Source: an uncultured Sulfitobacter sp. (GTDB lineage Bacteria; Pseudomonadota; Alphaproteobacteria; Rhodobacterales; Rhodobacteraceae). Taken from it: a DNA stretch of 64,000 bases. The stretch covers positions 496,001-560,000 of the forward strand of contig NZ_CANMQS010000002.1 of the NCBI RefSeq assembly GCF_947500075.1, in the 5' to 3' direction. Within the stretch, counting starts at the first letter, position 1; the number at the start of each line of letters is the position of its first letter. The notes under the pieces were generated by a model. That model searched no databases, had not been told where the DNA came from, and saw only the letters and a list, made by a program, of their open reading frames with translations. The translations under genes were made by a program, and so were the position numbers. Shown here piece by piece: positions 1 through 8,677 of this stretch.

Positions 1-1130
1 TGATCCCGGTGGGGCAAAAGCTGAAGGACAAGGTCGGCGATGCCTTTGTCGACAAGGGCGAGCAGTTCTGGCTGGAGGAGATCCGGGAATTCGCCACCGA
101 GGAGATGATGAACCTCATCCGCAGCGATCTTGAGGCGCTGGGGGTGGAGATGGATGTCTTCTACTCCGAGAAGTCACTCTATGGCACGGGCCGGATTGAA
201 GCGGCGCTGGACGACCTCAAAGGCAAAGGCCTGATCTATGAAGGCGTGCTGGAGCCACCCAAGGGCAAAAAGCCCGAGGATTGGGAACCGCGCGAGCAGA
301 CGCTGTTCCGCTCCACCGCGCATGGCGATGACGTGGACCGGCCGGTGATGAAATCAGACGGCGGCTGGACCTATTTCGCGCCGGATATTGCGTACCACTA
401 TGACAAGGTGCAGCGCGGGTTTGATGCCTTGATCGACGTCTTTGGCGCGGATCATGGTGGCTATGTCAAACGGATGAAAGCCGCTGTCAGCGCGCTGTCC
501 GATGGCAAGGTGCCGCTGGACATCAAGCTGGCGCAACTGGTCAAGCTCTACAAGAACGGGGAGCCGTTCAAGATGTCCAAACGGGCAGGGACCTTTGTGA
601 CCCTGCGCGATGTGGTCGATCAGGTGGGGCCGGACGTGACACGGTTCGTGATGCTGACGCGCAAGAACGACGCGATGCTGGATTTCGACTTTGACAAGGT
701 GATGGAGCAAAGCCGTGAGAACCCGGTGTTCTACGTGCAATATGCCCATGCGCGGGTGGCATCCGTGCTGCGCAAAGCAGCCGATGCCGGGATCCCTGCC
801 GATGAAGCCACGCTGAAAGCCGCCGATCTGAGCCTTCTGGACCATGAAGCAGAGCTGGGATTGCTCAAGAAACTGGCCGAATGGCCACGGTTGGTGGAGA
901 CCGCTGCGCGCACCAATGAGCCGCACCGGGTTGCCTTCTATCTCTATGAACTTGCTGGGGATTTCCACGGGTTGTGGAACCGGGGCAATGAAGAACCGCA
1001 GTTGCGCTTCCTGCAAGAGGACGATCCTGCCACATCTGCCGCGAAAATCGCGCTTGCGCGGGCCACGGCGATTGTAATTGCAGCGGGTCTTGGTATCTTG
1101 GGTGTCACTCCGGCGCAGGAGATGCGGTAA
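1..1130 (+). CDS. argS: Arginyl-tRNA synthetase, C-terminal part (5' end outside window)
   Basis: Class I aminoacyl-tRNA synthetase that charges tRNA-Arg with arginine in the cytoplasm. The open frame enters from the window edge at base 3 and gives about 375 residues, so roughly the first 200 residues, including the HIGH motif, are missing. The catalytic KMSK signature is visible as [10 protein letters not shown] near the middle. An alpha-helical DALR-type anticodon-binding domain follows, with the typical [12 protein letters not shown] segment. The C-terminus is complete. It is followed after 77 bp by the SPOR protein and nagZ, an arrangement I associate with Rhodobacterales. The assignment is firm. 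Confidence 0.97.
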   Translation, partial: IPVGQKLKDKVGDAFVDKGEQFWLEEIREFATEEMMNLIRSDLEALGVEMDVFYSEKSLYGTGRIEAALDDLKGKGLIYEGVLEPPKGKKPEDWEPREQTLFRSTAHGDDVDRPVMKSDGGWTYFAPDIAYHYDKVQRGFDALIDVFGADHGGYVKRMKAAVSALSDGKVPLDIKLAQLVKLYKNGEPFKMSKRAGTFVTLRDVVDQVGPDVTRFVMLTRKNDAMLDFDFDKVMEQSRENPVFYVQYAHARVASVLRKAADAGIPADEATLKAADLSLLDHEAELGLLKKLAEWPRLVETAARTNEPHRVAFYLYELAGDFHGLWNRGNEEPQLRFLQEDDPATSAAKIALARATAIVIAAGLGILGVTPAQEMR

Positions 1131-1207
1131 CAATCGCACCAGCGCGCCGCTACAGGCATTTACCACAAGATCCGCAGCGCATGTACGCTGTGGGCAGCGA
1201 GGCACAG

Positions 1208-2200
1208 ATGGCAGACTTCACTTTCTCCTCCATGGCGGAGGATGACGGCGGCTATGCACCCGAATACCGCGTCCAGCAGGACAAACCCAATCCGCTTGGC
1301 ACCTTGACGAATGTCGCGGGCGCTTTGGTGTCGCTGGCTTTGGTCGTGGGCATCGGGGTTTGGGGGTACAAACTGCTGGTGCGCGACGTCAGCGGGATCC
1401 CGGTGGTCAAAGCCGCAACAGGCGATATGCGGGTGCTGCCCGAAGATCCGGGCGGAGAATATGCGCAGCATCAGGGATTGTCCGTCAATGCAGTGGCCGC
1501 CGAAGGCACCGCCGCGCGCCCTGCCGATGAGCTGCGCCTTGCCCCGCAGCCGGTGGATCTGACCGAAGAGGACCGGACCGCGCCGATTGAAGCCGCAGCC
1601 CCCGCGCCGCAGCCTGCCTTGCCCCAGGCAACGGACGCTGCGCTGACGGATGTGGCCGCTGCCTTGCAAAGCGGCAATGTGGATGACGTCGTGGCGCAGC
1701 TGACCGCAGGTGTCGCGCCCTTGGCCGATCTGGGTGCGGAGACCGAAGAGATCATCGCCAGCGTCACCGCCGAGGTGGCCGCAGAAGTCCAGCAGGCCGA
1801 AGCGCAGCTTGCAGCCGTGATTGACGCGCCGGGCGTGCGCCAGTCGTTGCGCCCGCGCAAGCGCCCCGTGGACCGCGTGCAGGTAATCAATGCCGTTGCA
1901 ACCGCTGCGGTGACTGAAACACAGGACATCGACCCGGCCACATTGCCCGCAGGCACACGTCTGGCGCAATTGGGGGCCTTTGACAGCGCCGAAGTCGCGC
2001 GCGAGCAATGGGACCAGTTACAGGGGCGGTTTGGCCCCTACATGGCCGACAAGAACCGCGTGGTGCAGCGCGCCAGCAGCGGCGGGCGGGTGTTCTACCG
2101 CCTGCGGGCCATGGGATTTGAGGATCTGGGGGCGGCGCGCCGCTTCTGCTCTGCGCTGGTGGCGGAAAACGCCGACTGCATTCCGGTCGTCACCCGCTGA
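1208..2200 (+). CDS. SPOR-domain membrane protein
   Basis: Predicted single-pass inner-membrane protein with a periplasmic peptidoglycan-binding SPOR domain, a class often found at division sites. It has 330 residues: a short cytoplasmic N-terminus, one hydrophobic segment at about 33-56, an Ala/Pro/Glu-rich linker, and a SPOR domain at about 248-330 starting near LAQLGAFDSAEVA. I chose ATG 1208, preceded by GCGAGG, over the upstream ATG 1181, which has no clear ribosome binding site. Its last base is the first base of the nagZ start codon, so the two are probably co-translated. This links peptidoglycan binding to peptidoglycan recycling. The exact role is unknown. Confidence 0.85.
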   Translation: MADFTFSSMAEDDGGYAPEYRVQQDKPNPLGTLTNVAGALVSLALVVGIGVWGYKLLVRDVSGIPVVKAATGDMRVLPEDPGGEYAQHQGLSVNAVAAEGTAARPADELRLAPQPVDLTEEDRTAPIEAAAPAPQPALPQATDAALTDVAAALQSGNVDDVVAQLTAGVAPLADLGAETEEIIASVTAEVAAEVQQAEAQLAAVIDAPGVRQSLRPRKRPVDRVQVINAVATAAVTETQDIDPATLPAGTRLAQLGAFDSAEVAREQWDQLQGRFGPYMADKNRVVQRASSGGRVFYRLRAMGFEDLGAARRFCSALVAENADCIPVVTR

Positions 2201-3186
2201 TGGCCCCATCTGCGGTTATTCTGGACGCCGAGGGGCTGACGCTCAGCGCGGATGAAAAGGCGTTCTTTCGGGAGGCGGACCCCTGGGGGTTCATCCTGTT
2301 TGCCCGCAATATCGACACACCCGATCAGGTGCGCGGGCTCTGTGCCGAGATCCGCGATGCGGTGGGCCGCGACGCGGTTATCACCATTGATCAGGAGGGG
2401 GGGCGCGTGCAGCGCCTGCGCCCGCCGCACTGGCGGGACTGGATGCCGCCGCTGGATCTGGTGGCCTGTTCGGGCGATCAGGCCGAACGCGCGATCTATG
2501 TGATGTACCGCATCATCGCGGATGAGTTGCACCAGATCGGCATCGACAGCAATTGCGCGCCCATGGTGGATGTTGCAGGCCATATGACACATGATTTCCT
2601 GCGCAACCGGTGCTATTCCAGCGATCCCGCGCGGGTCGCTGCCGTGGGCCGTGCGGCTGCACAAGGCATGCTGGACGGCGGGGTGCTGCCGGTTCTCAAA
2701 CACATCCCCGGCCATGGCCGCGCGGTGGTCGACAGCCATTATGACCTGCCCCGTGTGGGCGCGATGCACGCGGATCTGAGCGCGGTGGATTTCGCGCCGT
2801 TTCACGCCCTGCGCGATCTGCCGATGGGGATGACCGCCCATATTGTCTATGAGGCGCTGGATGATGCGCCCGCAACCTGTTCTGCAAAGATGATGCAGGT
2901 GATCCGGGAGGAGATCGGGTTTGATAATCTGGTGATGACCGATGACATCTCCATGAAGGCCCTCGGCGATGACCTGATCGGCAACACCCGCGCCGCGTTG
3001 CAGGCGGGCTGTGACATCGCGCTTTATTGCAACGGGACGCTGGCTGACCGGATTGCCGTGGCTCAGGCGGCAGGCCCGCTGACACCGGCGGCTGAGATCC
3101 GCGCGGCGCGGGCATTGGCGTGCCGCAAACCGCCGCAAGACGTTGACATTCCGGCGCTGGAGGCCGAGTTTGACGCGCTTTTGTAG
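2200..3186 (+). CDS. nagZ: Beta-N-acetylhexosaminidase (glycoside hydrolase family 3)
   Basis: Cytoplasmic enzyme that removes GlcNAc from anhydro-muropeptides during cell-wall recycling. The 328-residue protein has the normal NagZ length. Family marks are IDQEGGRV at 63-70, the KHIPGHGR stretch at 167-174 followed by the catalytic DSH triad region at 178-180, and the nucleophile Asp in MTDDIS near 247. The start overlaps the SPOR gene stop by one base, and scpA follows after 11 bp, so the run argS-SPOR-nagZ-scpA-scpB is probably one transcription unit. Its product feeds AnmK, also encoded in this window at 17.7 kb. Confidence 0.95.
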   Translation: MAPSAVILDAEGLTLSADEKAFFREADPWGFILFARNIDTPDQVRGLCAEIRDAVGRDAVITIDQEGGRVQRLRPPHWRDWMPPLDLVACSGDQAERAIYVMYRIIADELHQIGIDSNCAPMVDVAGHMTHDFLRNRCYSSDPARVAAVGRAAAQGMLDGGVLPVLKHIPGHGRAVVDSHYDLPRVGAMHADLSAVDFAPFHALRDLPMGMTAHIVYEALDDAPATCSAKMMQVIREEIGFDNLVMTDDISMKALGDDLIGNTRAALQAGCDIALYCNGTLADRIAVAQAAGPLTPAAEIRAARALACRKPPQDVDIPALEAEFDALL

Positions 3187-3197
3187 CGGGTCGGGAC

Positions 3198-3980
3198 ATG
3201 GCTGAAACCACATTCGAAGAAGACACAATGTCAGTGGCCGAGCGTATGGCCGCCGAAGCGCTGATCGTGGATGTGGACGGCTTTGAAGGGCCGCTGGATG
3301 TGCTGCTGACGCTGAGCCGGACGCAGAAGGTGGACCTGCGCAAAATCTCCGTGCTGCAACTGGCGCGGCAATATCTGACTTTCGTGGAACGCGCCAAGGC
3401 GTTGCGGCTGGAACTGGCGGCGGATTATCTGGTGATGGCCGCGTGGCTGGCGTTCCTGAAATCCCGCCTGCTGCTGCCCCCCGATCCCGAAGAGGAAGGC
3501 CCGTCGGGCGAAGAACTGGCCGCCCATCTGGCATTCCAGCTGGAGCGGTTGCAGGCGATGCGCGATGTGGCGGCACGACTGATGGCGCGCGACCAGCTGG
3601 GGCGCGATTTCTTTGCGCGCGGCCAGACCCATGAGGTGCAGCGCACCCGCCGCGTGACCTATACCGCAACGCTGCTGGACCTGATGCAGGGCTATGCGCG
3701 CATCCGCACCCGCGACGAATTCCGCCCCTTCGTGATGGACCGCGACGCGGTTTTCACCATGGAACAGGCGCTTGACCGGATGCGCGGGTTGATCGGCTTT
3801 GCGGGCGATTGGGGCGATTTGATGAGCTTTCTGCCCGAAGGGTGGGAAACCGACCCGGTGCGGCGGCGCTCGGCCACGGCATCGACCTTTGCAGCCTCGC
3901 TTGAACTGGTAAAGGAAGGGCATCTGGAGATCCGGCAATCGGAGACCTTTGCCCCCATCCAGTTGCGTAAAAAGGATTAA
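3198..3980 (+). CDS. scpA: Segregation and condensation protein A
   Basis: Kleisin subunit of the bacterial SMC condensin, which bridges SMC heads and organises the chromosome. The 260-residue protein carries the family core FEGPLDVLL at about 29-37 near its N-terminus and a winged-helix-like C-terminus. An internal ATG at 3228 (MSVAERMAA) would give a 250-residue product and cannot be excluded. It lies between nagZ (11 bp upstream) and scpB (5 bp downstream). ScpA works only together with ScpB and Smc. No smc gene is in the window. Confidence 0.93.
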   Translation: MAETTFEEDTMSVAERMAAEALIVDVDGFEGPLDVLLTLSRTQKVDLRKISVLQLARQYLTFVERAKALRLELAADYLVMAAWLAFLKSRLLLPPDPEEEGPSGEELAAHLAFQLERLQAMRDVAARLMARDQLGRDFFARGQTHEVQRTRRVTYTATLLDLMQGYARIRTRDEFRPFVMDRDAVFTMEQALDRMRGLIGFAGDWGDLMSFLPEGWETDPVRRRSATASTFAASLELVKEGHLEIRQSETFAPIQLRKKD

Positions 3981-3985
3981 GGCCC

Positions 3986-4642
3986 GTGTCGGAAGACTAT
4001 GAAGATCAAGAAGAAAGCCTGTTTGAAGCCCCTCCCATGGCCGAACAGGAGCGGATGATCGAAGCGGTGCTCTTTGCGACCTCCGAACCGATCACGTTGA
4101 GGGAGTTGGAATCGCGCATGCCGCATGGATGTGACGCGGGCGAAGCGATGGTGCATCTGCGCAAGCGTTATGAGGGGCGCGGGGTGCAGGTGCAGAAGAT
4201 CGGTGACGGCTATGCCATGCGCACGGCGGCCGATCTTGGGTTTCTGATGCAGAAAGAGACGGTTGAGGTGCGCAAGCTGAGCCGCGCCGCGATCGAGACG
4301 CTGGCGATCATTGCCTATCACCAGCCCGTCACCCGCGCCGAGATTGAGGAAATCCGGGGCGTATCCGTGTCGCGCGGCACGGTGGATCAGCTGCTGGAAC
4401 TGGAGTGGATCCGCTTTGGCCGGCGCAAGATGACGCCGGGCCGCCCGGTGACCTTTGTGGTGACCGAAGGGTTTCTTGATCACTTCGGCCTTGAGAACGC
4501 CCGTGATCTGCCGGGGCTGAAAGAGCTCCGCTCTGCCGGGTTGCTGGAGAACCGTCCGCCGCCCAGTTTGCTGCCCACAGCCGGCGATGGGGAAGATGAG
4601 GAAGAGGCGGCCACTGGTCAAAGCGAGCTCTTTGAGGATTAG
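3986..4642 (+). CDS. scpB: Segregation and condensation protein B
   Basis: Partner of ScpA in the SMC condensin complex; it binds as a dimer and consists of two winged-helix domains. The 218-residue product shows ERMIEAVLFAT near the N-terminus and the typical LSRAAIETLAIIAYHQPVTR core of the second domain. Translation most likely starts at GTG 3986, directly after scpA, which is the only start that keeps the N-terminal acidic leader. A low-complexity acidic tail (about 190-218) is poorly conserved in the family. Confidence 0.93.
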   Translation: MSEDYEDQEESLFEAPPMAEQERMIEAVLFATSEPITLRELESRMPHGCDAGEAMVHLRKRYEGRGVQVQKIGDGYAMRTAADLGFLMQKETVEVRKLSRAAIETLAIIAYHQPVTRAEIEEIRGVSVSRGTVDQLLELEWIRFGRRKMTPGRPVTFVVTEGFLDHFGLENARDLPGLKELRSAGLLENRPPPSLLPTAGDGEDEEEAATGQSELFED

Positions 4643-4705
4643 ACCGCCTGAAAATCGCCGCATTGGGCCCTATATTGTACAGTGAGGCAGAAAACGAGGC
4701 ACCAG

Positions 4706-4942
4706 ATGAACCAGATCATCAATATGATTATCCGTCAGGTCATGCGCCAGTTGATCAACCGTGGGGTCAGCGCGGGTTTTGATCAGGCGTCGAAGATGGG
4801 CAAGAAGCGGGGCGCGCAGGCGGAAGAGCCGGCGCCGGAAGAACTGACGCCGCAGGAACGCCGTCAGCGCAGGCAGGCCCGTCAGCAGGCGCGGCAGGCC
4901 AAACAGTCGATGAAGGCGATGGGGCGGATCAATCGGTTCTGA
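4706..4942 (+). CDS. Small basic protein of unknown function
   Basis: I do not recognise this 78-residue product. The N-terminal third (MNQIINMIIRQVMRQLINR) looks like an amphipathic or weakly hydrophobic helix. The rest is Arg/Gln/Ala-rich (QERRQRRQARQQARQAKQ) and probably helical or coiled-coil. I start it at ATG 4706; an in-frame GTG at 4682 would add 8 residues. It follows scpB by 63 bp in the same direction. Its composition would suit a membrane-surface or nucleic-acid-binding protein, but this is a guess. Two tandem hairpins lie just downstream. Confidence 0.6.
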   Translation: MNQIINMIIRQVMRQLINRGVSAGFDQASKMGKKRGAQAEEPAPEELTPQERRQRRQARQQARQAKQSMKAMGRINRF

Positions 4943-4956
4943 CGCGCCGGTGGCGG

Positions 4957-4997
4957 CTGTTTTGCCAAAACAGATTTCAATGAGGGCCAGCCCTCAT
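4957..4997. terminator. Tandem hairpins between convergent genes
   Basis: Two perfect stem-loops lie side by side between the convergent small gene and the dCTP deaminase gene. The first is CTGTTTT-gcc-AAAACAG at 4957-4973, and the second is ATGAGGGC-CA-GCCCTCAT at 4980-4997. Their position suggests transcription termination in one or both directions, although neither has a long uridine tract. The first copy of the three-copy intergenic element starts immediately after them. Confidence 0.5.
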
Positions 4998-5003
4998 ACT
5001 CCC

Positions 5004-5030
5004 GGGTTTCTTGAACCATTTGGAAGGGGC
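5004..5030 (+). repeat. Intergenic element, copy 1 of 3
   Basis: The stretch reads ggtttcTTGAACCATTTGG followed by AAGGGGC. The core TTGAACCATTTGGAAG recurs at 12201 and 35932 in unrelated intergenic regions. A CCCGGG palindrome precedes it here. It lies between two convergent genes, 61 bp beyond the small basic gene and 28 bp before the dCTP deaminase stop. The function is unknown. Confidence 0.7.
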
Positions 5031-5057
5031 GCAGAGGGATGTGCTTCCGCCTGTCGC

Positions 5058-6140
5058 TCAGGGCGTTTTGAAGTGTTTGCTGAGTTTGAGGCCCTGACCC
5101 TGATAGTTTGACGCGATGTCAGCGCCATAGAGTTGGGTGGGGGGCTCGGCCATGCGCTCATAGACGAGGCGGCCCACGACCTGCCCGTGTTCCAGCACAA
5201 ACGGTGCCTCATGGCAGCGGACTTCCAGCACACCGCGCGATCCTGCGCCACCTGCTGCATCATGGCCGAAGCCGGGGTCGAAGAAACCGGCATAGTGGAC
5301 GCGGAATTCGCCGACCATGGCAAGATAGGGCGCCATTTCCGCTGCGTGATCGGGCGGGATGGTCACAGCTTCGCGGCTGACGAGGATGTAGAAGGCACCG
5401 GGGTCGAGGATGATCTGACCGTTGTTGCTGTGGACGTCTTCCCAATAGTCGGCGGGCGCATAATATCCAATGTTATCAAGGTCGATGACGCCGGTATGGG
5501 GTTTGGCGCGGTAGCCCACGAGCGTGGTGTCCGGCAGCCGCAGATCAACGGAGAAGCCCAAGCCATCGTCGATCACCGCGTCACCGTTCACCAGCGGGGT
5601 GCGGGCGTGCAGCGCGGCAAGTGCGCTGTCATCAAGTCTGGCGTTGCCTTGCCCGAACCGGATCTGATTCAGGCGCATGCCGGGGCGGACAAGGACGGAG
5701 AAGGAACGCGGGCAGATCTCCGCATAGAGCGGGCCGGTGTAGCCATCCGCGATCCGGTCGAATTCCGTGCCACCATCGGTGATCGTGCGGGTCAGCAGAT
5801 CCAGCCGCCCGGTGGAGCTTTTGGCATTGGCCACGGCTGACATGCCCGCAGGCAGCGCCAGCCCCTCCATCAGCGGCACCACGTAAACGCAGCCCTTTTC
5901 CAGAACGGCACCGTCTGAGAGGTCGACGCGGTGCATCTCGAATTCGGCCAGCCGATCGGCGACGCGGGCTCCGTGGCCCGCCAGAAACGACGCGCGCACC
6001 CGGTAGGCCACCGTGCCCAGCCGCAAATCAAGGCTGGCGGGCTGGATCTGTTCGGGGATCACAACCGGATCCGCCGTGATGGCACCATCAGCGATCATGT
6101 GTTCGATCTGCTGGTTCGGGATGACGCCTGATTGGCTCAT
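5058..6140 (-). CDS. dcd: Double-domain dCTP deaminase (tandem DCD)
   Basis: Predicted to deaminate dCTP to dUTP for thymidylate synthesis. The 360-residue product is about twice the length of E. coli Dcd (193) and contains two consecutive dUTPase/DCD folds. The first half includes ADGYTGPLYAEICPRSF and LNQIRF. The second includes HYAGFFDPGFG, GVLEVRCHEAPFVLEHGQ and VGRLVYERM. Both halves keep a Glu after the PGF/GYTG turn. Long fused forms annotated as 2'-deoxycytidine 5'-triphosphate deaminase are known in alphaproteobacteria. It stands alone, next to tRNA-Pro. Whether one half is catalytic and the other structural cannot be told here. Confidence 0.88.
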   Translation of the reverse strand: MSQSGVIPNQQIEHMIADGAITADPVVIPEQIQPASLDLRLGTVAYRVRASFLAGHGARVADRLAEFEMHRVDLSDGAVLEKGCVYVVPLMEGLALPAGMSAVANAKSSTGRLDLLTRTITDGGTEFDRIADGYTGPLYAEICPRSFSVLVRPGMRLNQIRFGQGNARLDDSALAALHARTPLVNGDAVIDDGLGFSVDLRLPDTTLVGYRAKPHTGVIDLDNIGYYAPADYWEDVHSNNGQIILDPGAFYILVSREAVTIPPDHAAEMAPYLAMVGEFRVHYAGFFDPGFGHDAAGGAGSRGVLEVRCHEAPFVLEHGQVVGRLVYERMAEPPTQLYGADIASNYQGQGLKLSKHFKTP

Positions 6141-6156
6141 GCAAAGGCCCTTTGCG

Positions 6157-6191
6157 CAAAAGCAAACGCCCGCGTCGCCGGGACGCGGGCG
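6157..6191 (-). terminator. Rho-independent terminator of tRNA-Pro
   Basis: On the minus strand, 13 bases after the encoded CCA end of tRNA-Pro, there is a perfect 10-bp GC-rich stem (CGCCCGCGTC / GACGCGGGCG) with a 5-base loop, followed by TTTGCTTTTG. This is a standard intrinsic terminator for the tRNA gene. Confidence 0.8.
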
Positions 6192-6204
6192 GTTTGATGT
6201 CGGT

Positions 6205-6281
6205 TGGTCGGGCTAGCAGGACTCGAACCTGCGACCTTCCGTCCCCCAGACGGACGCGCTACCAGGCTGCGCCATAGCCCG
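6205..6281 (-). tRNA. tRNA-Pro (anticodon GGG)
   Basis: A 77-base cloverleaf on the minus strand. The acceptor stem CGGGCTA / TAGCCCG is perfect. The D arm contains GCGCAGCCTGGTAGCGC, the anticodon stem is TCCGT/ACGGA with loop CTGGGGG, placing GGG at positions 34-36, and the T arm has GGTTCGAGTCC. CCA is encoded. The anticodon reads proline CCC/CCU codons. A promoter and an intrinsic terminator flank it, so it is probably a single-gene transcript. No integrase is nearby. Confidence 0.97.
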
Positions 6282-6292
6282 ACATCCGCCGT

Positions 6293-6320
6293 GTCATACC
6301 TGATCTTGCCCGGTGTGCAA
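6293..6320 (-). promoter_or_regulatory. Putative promoter of tRNA-Pro
   Basis: Minus strand: TTGCAC (6320-6315), a 16-base spacer, then TATGAC (6298-6293), ending 11 bases before the mature tRNA 5' end. The match to sigma-70 consensus is moderate, but the placement is right. Confidence 0.5.
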
Positions 6321-6349
6321 GGGCGAAATGCGACCCCGAACATGCGCCT

Positions 6350-7288
6350 TCAGCCTTTTGCAGCGCCACCCCGGCGCGCGCCTTGCATCCGGTCGCGCAG
6401 CACCGTGAGTTCTTGCAGAAGCGGGGCCACATCGCGGGCCTGTGCAGCGCTCAACCCCGGCAGGCGGAAGGCCGCGGTGAGGGTGGAGGGCGCGGCGGCG
6501 ATCTCCGCTTCGGGGGTGAGAGGTGGCATGTCGATGATGCGCGGCTTGGGGGCGGGCGCGGGGGCCTCAGCCGCAGGCTCTTGCGGCTCTGGTTCTGGCT
6601 CCGGCTCTGGCTCTGGTTCGGGCGCAGCTGTGTCCTCAGCCGCGATTTCCTGTTCTTCTTCAGCAGGTTCATCTGCTTTTGATTCCGCAACCTCGACAGG
6701 CTCCGGGCTGTCTTCGGCAGCAGGCAGGTTGTCGGTTTCGGCCGCCTCGGCCTCTGGTTCAAGCGGTTGCTGGACAAAGTCAGGCAGGGCGCTTGTTTCC
6801 TCCGCCTCTGGTTCTGCGACGCCCGGGGGGGGCGCATCTGGTGGTGCTTCCGCCTGAACTGCCTCAGGGGCCTCGGCCTCCGCCGGTGCCTTGTCTGCTT
6901 CGGCCTCAGCCTCAGCCTCAGCCGGAGCAAAGTCGAGCACCACAGCAGTCTCTTCCTCGATGATCGTCTTTTCGGGGGCCTGTGCGGCTTCCTCCATCTC
7001 GATCAATTGATCATCCAGCGGTGCTGACATGTCCGAGACATGCCCCATCCCCTCTTCGCGCAGGATTTTCTGGACGCCTTTGATCGTCAGCCCGTCTTCG
7101 TGCAGCAACTTCTTGATGCCGCCCAGCAACAGCATGTCGGCAGGCCGGTAATACCGCCGCCCGCCTGCGCGTTTGATCGGCTTGACCTGGGAAAACTTGC
7201 TTTCCCAGAACCGCAGCACATGCGCCTGGACGTCAAGCCAGTCGGCAACTTCGGAAATCGTGCGAAAGGCGTCGGGTGACTTGGGCAT
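6350..7288 (-). CDS. MerR-family regulator with long acidic linker
   Basis: DNA-binding protein of 312 residues. Residues about 8-75 form a MerR winged helix-turn-helix ([34 protein letters not shown]). Residues about 105-245 are almost entirely Glu, Ala and Pro, with runs such as [12 protein letters not shown], and are surely disordered. A short conserved-looking C-terminus ([13 protein letters not shown] to [10 protein letters not shown]) follows. It lies 4 bp after ihfA, in the order plsX-fabH-ihfA-merR that I associate with Rhodobacterales. There is no metal-binding Cys pair, so metal or redox sensing is unlikely. The effector and targets are unknown. Confidence 0.85.
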   Translation of the reverse strand: MPKSPDAFRTISEVADWLDVQAHVLRFWESKFSQVKPIKRAGGRRYYRPADMLLLGGIKKLLHEDGLTIKGVQKILREEGMGHVSDMSAPLDDQLIEMEEAAQAPEKTIIEEETAVVLDFAPAEAEAEAEADKAPAEAEAPEAVQAEAPPDAPPPGVAEPEAEETSALPDFVQQPLEPEAEAAETDNLPAAEDSPEPVEVAESKADEPAEEEQEIAAEDTAAPEPEPEPEPEPEPQEPAAEAPAPAPKPRIIDMPPLTPEAEIAAAPSTLTAAFRLPGLSAAQARDVAPLLQELTVLRDRMQGARRGGAAKG

Positions 7289-7292
7289 CAGT

Positions 7293-7595
7293 TCAGGATT
7301 TGTCTCCGCTGGCGACCCGGTCCTTCATCAGGTGGGAAGGCCGGAAGGTCAGCACGCGGCGCGGGCTGATGGGCACTTCTTCGCCGGTCTTGGGGTTTCG
7401 GCCCACACGGGCGGTTTTGTTGCGCACCGAAAAGGTGCCAAACGAGGAAATCTTGACCTGCTCGCCGGAGACGAGGGCATCGGACATATGATCGAGGACA
7501 GATTCGACCAGTTGCGCGCTTTCGTTTCGGGACAGACCCACCTCGCGGAAAACAGCTTCGCTCAGGTCCATGCGCGTCAAAGTCTTGTTGGTCAT
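7293..7595 (-). CDS. ihfA: Integration host factor alpha subunit
   Basis: Small DNA-bending protein that pairs with IhfB in promoters, replication and recombination. The ATG at 7595 gives exactly 100 residues, the usual IhfA size, beginning [16 protein letters not shown]. In-frame ATGs at 7622 and 7607 would add a non-conserved leader. The DNA-inserting beta-arm is visible as [25 protein letters not shown]. It is downstream of fabH and ends 4 bp before merR, so it is probably co-transcribed with it. The 110-bp gap to fabH may hold its own promoter. Confidence 0.95.
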   Translation of the reverse strand: MTNKTLTRMDLSEAVFREVGLSRNESAQLVESVLDHMSDALVSGEQVKISSFGTFSVRNKTARVGRNPKTGEEVPISPRRVLTFRPSHLMKDRVASGDKS

Positions 7596-7705
7596 TCCAT
7601 CCCCCATGTTTATTTTCAGCAACCATAAGGGCCACGGATTTTCAGAGTCAATATCAATGACTTGCAGAGCGGCGCATAAGCGGCTGTTTTCCGGTGCGGA
7701 TTTGC

Positions 7706-8677
7706 CTACCAGCGCAGAACGACAGCACCCCAGGCCAAACCGCCGCCAATGGCTTCGGTCACGATGAGGTCACCCGGTTTGATCTGGCCCCGCGTCCGGC
7801 CCACCGACAGCGCCAGCGGGATGGAGGCCGCAGAGGTGTTGCCATGGTCCTGCACGGTCACCACGACACGGTCCATCGGCAGGTCAAGCTTCTTGGCGGT
7901 GCCCTGAATGATGCGGATGTTGGCCTGATGGGGCACGATCCAGTCGACGTCATCGGCGGTGACATTGGCGGCTTCCATCGCGGTTGTGGCGGTCGCCGCC
8001 AGCTTGGCAACCGCATGGCGGAACACCTGATTGCCCTGCATGCGCAGATAGCCGGACGTGCCGGTGCTGACACCGCCATCGACATAAAGCAGGTCGCGGT
8101 AGCGCCCGTCAGAGTTGAGATCGGTCGACAGGATCCCGCGGTCCTCGGCCGTGCCATCGCCCTCTTGCGCTTCAAGGATCAGCGCGCCTGCACCATCGCC
8201 AAACAGCACGCAGGTCGAACGGTCTGTCCAGTCCATGATGCGGCTGAAGGTTTCTGCGCCAATGACCAGAACACGCTTGGCCTGACCGGAGATAATCAGC
8301 GCGTTGGCGTTGCTGAGCGCATAGACGAAGCCTGCACAAACCGCTTGAACATCGAAGGCGAAGCCCTTGTTCATATTGAGTTCTGCCTGAACCATCGTCG
8401 CGGCGGACGGGAAGGTCAGATCAGCTGTTGAGGTGGCCAGAACAATCGCGTCGAGGTCATCTGCTTCGATGCCTGCATCTGCCAAGGCGGCACGCGCAGC
8501 GGCGGTTGCCATGCTGGATGTCGTCTCTCCCTCCGCCGCGAAATGGCGGCGTTCGATGCCGGAACGGGAGCGGATCCAGGCGTCATCGGTGTCGAGCGTT
8601 TTCTCGAATTCGGCGTTCTCCACGACACGTTCCGGGAGGTAATGGCCGCACCCAATTACAACAGCACGTTTGGTCAT
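7706..8677 (-). CDS. fabH: Beta-ketoacyl-ACP synthase III
   Basis: Starts type II fatty-acid synthesis by condensing acetyl-CoA with malonyl-ACP in the cytoplasm. The 323-residue product has the complete catalytic triad: Cys114 in AVCAGF, His250 in VPHQAN and Asn280 in DHGNTSAAS. The C-terminal [13 protein letters not shown] is typical. Its start overlaps the end of plsX by 4 bp, so the two are translationally coupled. FabH and PlsX together balance fatty-acid initiation and phospholipid entry. Confidence 0.97.
   Translation of the reverse strand: MTKRAVVIGCGHYLPERVVENAEFEKTLDTDDAWIRSRSGIERRHFAAEGETTSSMATAAARAALADAGIEADDLDAIVLATSTADLTFPSAATMVQAELNMNKGFAFDVQAVCAGFVYALSNANALIISGQAKRVLVIGAETFSRIMDWTDRSTCVLFGDGAGALILEAQEGDGTAEDRGILSTDLNSDGRYRDLLYVDGGVSTGTSGYLRMQGNQVFRHAVAKLAATATTAMEAANVTADDVDWIVPHQANIRIIQGTAKKLDLPMDRVVVTVQDHGNTSAASIPLALSVGRTRGQIKPGDLIVTEAIGGGLAWGAVVLRW

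Noticed and set aside
6205..6281. tRNA-Pro as an integration site for a genomic island
   Set aside because: No integrase, phage gene or direct repeat of the tRNA 3' end was seen, and both flanks are core genes.
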